Translations under genes and position numbers: made by a program
Shown here: positions 57,778-64,000 of the stretch, piece after piece
Layout: every line of letters starts with the position of its first letter
Position numbering within the stretch: position 1 is the first letter of the stretch
Notes under the pieces: generated by a model
Seen by the model: the letters and a program-made list of their open reading frames with translations, nothing else
What the model was told of the DNA's origin: nothing
Databases searched by the model: none
Assembly: GCA_944472155.2 (NCBI GenBank)
Contig: OX235279.1
Span: 157,130,199-157,194,198 of the forward strand
Length of the DNA: 64,000 nucleotides
DNA from: Trichobilharzia szidati
Lineage: Eukaryota > Platyhelminthes > Trematoda > Strigeidida > Schistosomatidae
Reading direction: 5' to 3'

Positions 57778-59325
57778 AATAATAATAATAGTATATTCTC
57801 ATTTTTTACATGAGGGACACCAGTTTACAGGCATCATCACTTCGATAAATTGCACATACGATTAGTAAATATAGTTAGTAATGATAATATAATAGGGTAC
57901 ATATTTGTTCATACAAATATAGGAAAAACAAGTTCTATAGGAATGGATAAGAATTATTTAAGTTACATATTTAAATTACATGATTTACGGTTAAATAACA
58001 TGGTTGCTGTCATTTTATCTTTAGTTTGTGGGGAAAATCGGATAACTGGTGATTCAATGGAACACACCAACAAATATAGAGATATTGACTTCGCATTAAC
58101 AAAAAAACCCAAGTATGCGTTGGATGGATTACATACACTTGGGAAAATAAATAAAGCTTGAAGTCAATTCCCTCATAAAACAATAAAATGCGTCTTACAA
58201 TAATATATTCCCACTTTATGCACATGAGGGACTCCAGTTGACAGGCATCAACAATATGGTAATAATGCACACATGGAGTAAACATGCTTAAAATTTTCCA
58301 CTAACACAAAATATATATACAAGGTAAGATAATGAAATATTGACCGTAAGTACACTCTGCATAAGTTAAAACAGTTTATATGGCATAATCCTAGGCACAA
58401 TTATTGTTTGAATTTGTTGAACATGAGCGAAACAACTGAGTGTTGCGTTACATTCGGTCGATATGGTGGGCTAGTCACAAAAGTATAAAAATGACTTATA
58501 AAACGTTACTCAGTTTACCGTAAACGATGTTTTAAGCAATATAAACTGCAAAAGGCTCACTACAGCAGTTATTATCCAGTTAAACATGCAGAGAAGTAAT
58601 CATAATTCAGCAACTTGTGAATTTTTATTCTTTTCTGTCTGGAACCTGAGTAACTGCGAACCAATCCATACAAAAATGTCGAAAGAGGCATGCAGGAGCA
58701 GAATTTTGCCATTGAATGAGTCATTGGTATCTGAGATGCAGCTATCAGCATATTTTCGTCATTTCATAGATATCCAGATTTATTGACGCTGTATAGGTAG
58801 TGATTTGGATTTGTCATCATGATCGACATATGGACGAATATTCAAAATTGGAATACAACTTGTTTGCCTTTCGGATTTACTTAATTACATCGCGTGTTGG
58901 GTTTGATTGCTCTGCGATTTCGATATATTCCGCGGTGTCGCCGTGTTTATGGGAAGTGTGCATATGCTTTAAATGCATTACTTTGTTGGCTGCAATCCCC
59001 ACTGAGTGTATACAACGGGAACTGTGGATTTATGTATTTGCTCATAACTGTGGATAAAATATCGCCGCATTCCTTTTGGAAAGGAGACCAGTTGGTGGAT
59101 TATAAATAATGTCCAAGTAACTTATATCCTTCCATGTGATGTTGTGGTAAGTCTCGACCTTGTTTTCTCATACTTCATTCATATGTTGATTATGGTTCAG
59201 GCTTTGTATCAGGTAGACATAATTCGATCGACTCTTATTTGTATGAGTGTTATTTTCATGACTGCTGCTTGTTTGTCTGAAATTATAGATAAAGGCAAAA
59301 GAAACAACAGGTGTAGTCTCTAAGT
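57778..59325 (-). other. Putative 3' UTR of the minus-strand LINE, with two tail motifs
   Basis: No conserved coding region. A ~60-bp motif ending the minus strand as GTCCCTCATGT plus an AT-rich tail occurs at 58200-58250 and again at 57790-57850. The second copy is followed by a run of ATT units (57777-57795 on the plus strand: TAATAATAATAATAATAG). The element could end at either. If it ends at 57778, the 3' UTR is about 1.5 kb with a duplicated tail; otherwise a second truncated copy lies downstream. Confidence 0.45.
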
Positions 59326-62151
59326 TCATACATTAAATGGGCCTATAATTTCTGAAGCTCTTACATGGGAATTAGCACTGTTATCACTTACAAACCCACT
59401 TAGTGTGTCATTAAGAGCTTTTTCAAAGGACACTAGTGAGCTTGCTAGTCGCATTTCCTCAGGTAGTTTGTTCCATATTTGGGCATACCTAATCATGAAA
59501 AATTTTTGCCTGGTGGCTGTTTTACATTGTTCTATAGCCACCGTACCGTGAGTGTGTCTAAGGTTATATCCAGTGTCTTCTGAGAACCGAGTACAATTAG
59601 TAGGGGTATACACTATGTGGTTAAGTAGTTTATAGAAGAGTACCAGATTTAGCCGCAGTCGTCTTAACCATAATGTTTCTAGTCCTAGAATTTCACATCT
59701 GGTAGAGTAGTTTGTGCCGTTTTCAGTTCCGATTACTTTCAGTGTGAAGTACCTCTGTACTCCTTCTACTTTTAGTTTGTCTTCTATGCGTATACTACTA
59801 AATATGAATGAACAATAGTCTAGGAGTGGGCGCACACAAACCTTGTACAGTAGTATTCTGGATTCACTTCTGTAGAAGTTCCTGAGTAGGAAACCAATAA
59901 GCCTGCGTGATTTCGATACTTGTTTCGAGATATGTTCAGAAAATGATAGATTGTGTGAATATGTCAGTCCTAGGTCTAGCACAGATTTGAGTCTAGGGAT
60001 TTTGTGGCCCTGAATTGCTAGGTCGAGTTCTAGGTTGGGACAGCCTATGCAGAGCCAGCCACACTTTTCGACATTAAACTCAAGTCTCCAGGTGTCACAC
60101 CATATATCCATTTTTGTTAGTTCTTCATGTATGGAGTTCATAGTTGTACCGATATCTGTGTTTGTGCAGGTATATGTCACCTTTAAGTCATCTGCATACA
60201 GTATTGGCTTGCCTATACTAAAGCACTCACATATACTGTTTATGTATATAATGAAAAGAAGGGGTCCCAATACACTCCCCTGGATGACACCACTGCTAAT
60301 CGGCCTAGGCCTGGAGGTCATCGAGCCAATTTTTGTTGTCTGATTTCTGTCACTGAGAAATGATTTTATCCAGTTGTGGAGGGGGTTGCGTATCCCTAGT
60401 GAGCATAGCCTGCTGACTAACAGACTATGTGGGACTCTGTCGAAGGCTTTCCTGATATCGAAATAGAGGATAATTACTAGTTCTCTCCTATCTCTTCTAT
60501 AGGTGACTTCGTTGAAAAAGTCTATATGGCAAGTGACGCAAGATCTTTTCTTAAGGAACCCGTGTTGTGACTGGTTGATGAGTTTGTGTTTTAGAAAGTA
60601 GTCTGACATTTGGTCTTTGATTACTTTCTCCATGATCCTTGATATAACAGGTGTTATATTGATAGGCCTATAATTACATGCACTAGTTTTGGTCCCTCCT
60701 TTATGCTTAGGTAGTATATAGGTGTTTTTCCAAGTTTCAGGGTAGGTCCCAGTCACTAGTGAGAGGGTGAATATTCTAAGTAATAGTACTATCATATCCG
60801 AGCCACCGTTTTTATAAATGATAGATGGTATATCATCTATCCCACAACTACCGTTAGCTTTTAGTGTCTTTACCGCTGATGCTATATTTTGCATATTAAA
60901 GTTGATTTCACCTAACTCGTAGTTATTTTTGCAGGTTATATCGAGGATTGGAGACGGATGCGCTTTGGTGTTATTGGAGAACCATTGGTTTAGGAGTTCA
61001 CAAATAATCTGGGGATCATCATAAATTATACCTTCATGCTCCAAGTGGCCAACATTATTTTCTTTACCCTTGTTTAGTCGTTTTTGCAGGATCTTGCAGA
61101 GTTCCTGAGTTTTAGAGGTGCCCCCTAGGGCTTTATTTTCCTCGAGTTGTGCCTTCATTTTATGTCTCTGCTCAAGATTTTTAAATGTTTCATGTATCTG
61201 GTGTAATGCACTAAATTCTTTATATAAATAAAATTTCCTTTTCAATTTCCTTAGTTTTAATCGCGTTTTGCGGTCTATGAAAAGAGTTGGTGTCCTTAAG
61301 GCAGACTTTAGGGGTGCGATTGTATCTCTTACCGAACTGACCGTCTTGTAGAAGGTATCAAGTGTTACTTCTAAGTTATCATTGGTAAAGTATTCATCCC
61401 AGTCAGAGCTTCTCAAGAGCGTTGGTAGGAATTCCCAGTCGGCATTTCTATAGTCCCTATATTGATAGTGAACCGGGGAATTTTTAGGTGTGTGTTTAGT
61501 TATTAGTTGAAGAGGTAGGGTGCAGTACAGTATGTTGTGATCACTGTTGTCGAGTTTATCCCCCACCTCTATCGAGATCGGCTCTATTTTGTGGCAGAGG
61601 ACTAAGTCGAGAATATTGTTATGTCGTGTTGGGAGGCGTACACACTGCTTCCATCCTCCTACATCTATAGCTTCTAGGAGCTCGTCATAGATTCTAGGTC
61701 CAGTGCAGGTATCCCAGTTCACTCCGGGGAGGTTAAAATCGCCACAAATTATTTTGTAGTCGAATTCCAGGGTAGGTACATGCTCTAGTATTTCTGCGAT
61801 AACCGTATCAGTCGTTTTAGGGCTGCTGGGGGCTCTGTATATACATCCCACTAGAATTTTATTTTCATTCGTGTGGATGCTTATCCACTTAGATTCTGGG
61901 AGTTTGTCGATAGTTAGGTTTGTAAAAGTATTGGGGTCAGTAGATTTAGAAGCATATATTAGACACCCGCCTCCTCTTTTGTCCACTCTATCATTCCTGT
62001 GGATGTCATAGTTATCAATTATCAGCTTTGTGTCAGGTATATCATTAGTTAGCCAAGTTTCAGTTACCAGAATCAGTGTTGGCCGTCTCATGTATACCAA
62101 GCTGCGAAGGGAAGTTATTTTGTTAAGGAGAGATCGAGCATTTAAGAGCAT
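59326..62151 (-). CDS. LINE ORF2: endonuclease-reverse transcriptase, intact
   Basis: Open for 941 codons from the Met at 62151. It makes the nicking endonuclease and RT of a CR1/Jockey-type non-LTR retrotransposon. Endonuclease in the first ~225 residues: LNARSLLNK, TETWL (catalytic Glu), RGGGCLIYA, CGDFNLPGVNWD, SDHNI. RT from about 440 to 720: YRPINITPVISRIMEK, QHGFLKKRSC, YFDIRKAFDRVPH near residue 562, SGVIQGSVLGPLLFI, LYADDLKVTY near residue 650. A C-terminal domain follows. No stop or missing catalytic residue was seen. The frame is open upstream of the Met to 62361, overlapping the end of ORF1, so the true start may be earlier. Confidence 0.93.
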   Translation of the reverse strand: MLLNARSLLNKITSLRSLVYMRRPTLILVTETWLTNDIPDTKLIIDNYDIHRNDRVDKRGGGCLIYASKSTDPNTFTNLTIDKLPESKWISIHTNENKILVGCIYRAPSSPKTTDTVIAEILEHVPTLEFDYKIICGDFNLPGVNWDTCTGPRIYDELLEAIDVGGWKQCVRLPTRHNNILDLVLCHKIEPISIEVGDKLDNSDHNILYCTLPLQLITKHTPKNSPVHYQYRDYRNADWEFLPTLLRSSDWDEYFTNDNLEVTLDTFYKTVSSVRDTIAPLKSALRTPTLFIDRKTRLKLRKLKRKFYLYKEFSALHQIHETFKNLEQRHKMKAQLEENKALGGTSKTQELCKILQKRLNKGKENNVGHLEHEGIIYDDPQIICELLNQWFSNNTKAHPSPILDITCKNNYELGEINFNMQNIASAVKTLKANGSCGIDDIPSIIYKNGGSDMIVLLLRIFTLSLVTGTYPETWKNTYILPKHKGGTKTSACNYRPINITPVISRIMEKVIKDQMSDYFLKHKLINQSQHGFLKKRSCVTCHIDFFNEVTYRRDRRELVIILYFDIRKAFDRVPHSLLVSRLCSLGIRNPLHNWIKSFLSDRNQTTKIGSMTSRPRPISSGVIQGSVLGPLLFIIYINSICECFSIGKPILYADDLKVTYTCTNTDIGTTMNSIHEELTKMDIWCDTWRLEFNVEKCGWLCIGCPNLELDLAIQGHKIPRLKSVLDLGLTYSHNLSFSEHISKQVSKSRRLIGFLLRNFYRSESRILLYKVCVRPLLDYCSFIFSSIRIEDKLKVEGVQRYFTLKVIGTENGTNYSTRCEILGLETLWLRRLRLNLVLFYKLLNHIVYTPTNCTRFSEDTGYNLRHTHGTVAIEQCKTATRQKFFMIRYAQIWNKLPEEMRLASSLVSFEKALNDTLSGFVSDNSANSHVRASEIIGPFNV

Positions 62152-62225
62152 AATTTTTAGAAAACCAGTTTTGTTGGGAGGGTAATTAGTGGGTTTTCTT
62201 GTTACTATCCCTAACTCCTGGTAGC

Positions 62226-64000
62226 CTATGTTATGTTCCGAGGGATTCTCAGATGAGACATTGTCAGTGTGTCTACTATTCCCTGAACAAATTGTGATGC
62301 AAGAGGGGCTATTGTTTGCTGCAACCGAAAATAATCCTGTTGCATATATTGGTTTCTGGCCTCATTACGTGGGTATCTGGAATCATTCCTTGACATTAGA
62401 TAATCTGTTTCACTATTCAGATTGTTATTTACAGGGCCGAAATAACCTGTTTCTAGGTTGTTTTGAGGGTAGTGCGTGCCAAGTCTCTCGCAGTTGTACA
62501 TTTGTGGACTCATTTCGTGCATGTACATAGAAGGACCGTGATTCAATCTATACCCGTTATGCTGATGGGGATTTACATAGCTACTATGAGGGTCCGAGTA
62601 TGCATTTCCATCCATATGGTACCTAGTGGTGTCCCGTCTAGTAGCCCATGTGTTTTGATTATTTATTCTGGGTCCCGTTCTCAGGTTATATGAGCCCATA
62701 GGCATATTACAACCTCGGCTATTACGGAAATCGTGGGTCTGACCCTGTTGTTTAATCAGCTCGGCTCCTCTTGCGTGTCTGCCAGAGTGTGATTTTGTGT
62801 GGATAGAGCTATATTTGCTGTTAGTTTTGACCTCGTATAGTCTGTCATCCACAGTTTGTCTACCACCCTTAGTTCGACGAAGAGCACTTCCACCCTCGTG
62901 TTCCGTCTCCTTTATGGGACCTGCCGTAATGCGCGCATAGCTCTTTTTTAGGCTTACATGCTGCTTGTTGGGCTTGTCACAAGGGAGATATGTGGACGCC
63001 TGTGGAGAGACCCTGGTTTTAGGGGACTTCTTTTCAGCTTTTACAAGGAGATTACCTTGCTTGGCCCTGGGTGCAGTGTTATCTGCCGATATTTGTAGGT
63101 TATCTGTCACAGAAGCATCTATGTCTACCTCATGTGCGGGGTCGGTAGATTTCCTAGGAGTGTTCTCAAGAACTTTGAGACTCATTCCAGTGTTACTGCC
63201 CTTTTTGGGTTTCCCTTCACCTTCGCGTGTCGCTTGTTCACCTAGTACAATGCAAGTGTCACTTTGTGCTTCAGTGTCCTTCGATACTTCGGCACTGATG
63301 CTATTCATGATTTGTGGTATAATCGTCTTCGTATCTAAGGTATTTTTAGCTACCTGTCGTTGGCTGGGGGTTTTGTCCGAGACTATCTTAACATTTTTGA
63401 ATTTCGTGGTGGAGGCCAAAGTATCCCCAGATTTCCTAAATTGTTCTGCTATTATACAGCTGTCAAACCTGAAAAGTATGGGACATGTGCGGTTTAACTC
63501 TTTTTTATTTAGTCTGATACACTGACAGGGTGTACTTAAGAGGTTTGCAGCCCTTAACAAGGAGTGCTGAACCGACTTTATGGGCTCATTGTCAGGTATG
63601 TTGTACACTATGGCGTTCTGTTTAGAAGCAAGTCTCTTAACAACTTCGCTCGATAGATAGTCCATACCGTTCTCTAGCTCCTTAACATGTTCCATTTCAG
63701 CATCGGTTGGCTTAGTCTTCAATTTAAACAGTTTTAGGAAAGTGAGATCTCCCAGTTCTTTTTTAAGATGGAAGATTGTTTCTGGTACCGGGTCAAGTAG
63801 ATTTAGTTTCGTCCTAAGGTCATTTATTTGTAGCTGCATGTCGTTTATGATAGAGACTAAGTTACTAATCTCTGCCTTTGCTGACAGGATATCTTCCACC
63901 TGTACTACAGGGGTTAGCATTATGTTGGAGGTATTTGTATTGGGTGAACTACTAATTATAGCTGATTTTAGGGGTGATAATACGTTACTAGATAAGCTTA
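62226..64000 (-). CDS. LINE ORF1: nucleic-acid-binding chaperone-like protein (partial)
   Basis: 564 codons from the Met at 63920, but the frame stays open to the window edge at 64000, so the start may lie beyond. The N-terminal ~100 residues (ILSAKAEISNLVSIINDMQL, then QINDLRTKL) are predicted coiled coil. Residues ~100-200 resemble an RRM-like ORF1 domain (SKQNAIVYNIPDNEP, CQCIRLNKKE, CPILFRFDS, VKIVSDKTPSQRQ). The rest is basic, polar and probably disordered, with Asn/Tyr/His-rich sequence near the end. I found no CCHC zinc knuckle. ORF1 is thought to coat LINE RNA; that role is taken from the family. Confidence 0.8.
   Translation of the reverse strand, partial: SLSSNVLSPLKSAIISSSPNTNTSNIMLTPVVQVEDILSAKAEISNLVSIINDMQLQINDLRTKLNLLDPVPETIFHLKKELGDLTFLKLFKLKTKPTDAEMEHVKELENGMDYLSSEVVKRLASKQNAIVYNIPDNEPIKSVQHSLLRAANLLSTPCQCIRLNKKELNRTCPILFRFDSCIIAEQFRKSGDTLASTTKFKNVKIVSDKTPSQRQVAKNTLDTKTIIPQIMNSISAEVSKDTEAQSDTCIVLGEQATREGEGKPKKGSNTGMSLKVLENTPRKSTDPAHEVDIDASVTDNLQISADNTAPRAKQGNLLVKAEKKSPKTRVSPQASTYLPCDKPNKQHVSLKKSYARITAGPIKETEHEGGSALRRTKGGRQTVDDRLYEVKTNSKYSSIHTKSHSGRHARGAELIKQQGQTHDFRNSRGCNMPMGSYNLRTGPRINNQNTWATRRDTTRYHMDGNAYSDPHSSYVNPHQHNGYRLNHGPSMYMHEMSPQMYNCERLGTHYPQNNLETGYFGPVNNNLNSETDYLMSRNDSRYPRNEARNQYMQQDYFRLQQTIAPLASQFVQGIVDTLTMSHLRIPRNIT

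Noticed and set aside
62965..63525. 186-codon plus-strand frame
   Set aside because: Antisense shadow of the intact ORF1; no motif of its own.

Overview
The window looks like nuclear DNA from a schistosome-type flatworm. It is AT-rich and has no bacterial gene organisation. Most of it is repeats typical of that group: RTE-clade (SR2-like) elements ending in short TAA-type tails, CR1/Jockey-type LINEs, Penelope-like elements with GIY-YIG ends, and tRNA-headed SINEs carrying decayed hammerhead-ribozyme cores. The species cannot be fixed from this window.

Layout. 1-14.1 kb: a 2.46-kb inverted repeat (1-2460 and 11592-14057, about 9.1 kb between arms) built from Penelope-like and LINE debris. 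2.9-7.9 kb is the first copy of a ~5-kb direct duplication, whose second copy lies at 21.2-27.7 kb. 17.3-20.45 kb: a nearly complete LINE with one frameshift and one in-frame stop. In the second duplication copy, a 1.83-kb RTE element (21943-23770) stands where the first copy has 263 bp of other sequence. 27.2-29.2 kb: an old RTE copy on the minus strand that contains the duplication breakpoint. 57.8-64 kb: a LINE on the minus strand with open ORF1 and ORF2, running off the right edge.

The main result is a gene that no single ORF reveals. From 30670 to 56828 (+) I can assemble a micro-exon gene (MEG). It starts with a signal-peptide exon behind a TATA box. Then come about a dozen tiny exons (12, 18, 51, 63, 48, 39, 66, 30, 66, 21, 57 and 57 nt), then a terminal coding exon with a stop. 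Every internal exon is a multiple of 3, every intron is phase 1, nearly all splice sites are good, and the frame stays open to the stop. The predicted product is a secreted, asparagine-glycosylated protein of about 222-226 residues. This is the architecture of the schistosome MEG families, whose products are secreted by oesophageal glands and by larval and egg stages. I do not recognise the family, so no symbol is given.

The MEG introns hold most of the repeats: RTE 3' tails nearly all in the sense orientation, SINEs, Penelope fold-backs and a MITE-like element. They also hold signs of exon birth and death: a 57-nt exon duplicated in a ~0.5-kb tandem block, a 38-nt relic resembling the 39-nt exon less one base, and an alternative terminal exon. 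No other host gene could be supported. There is a 500-N assembly gap at 57037-57536, just after the MEG stop codon.
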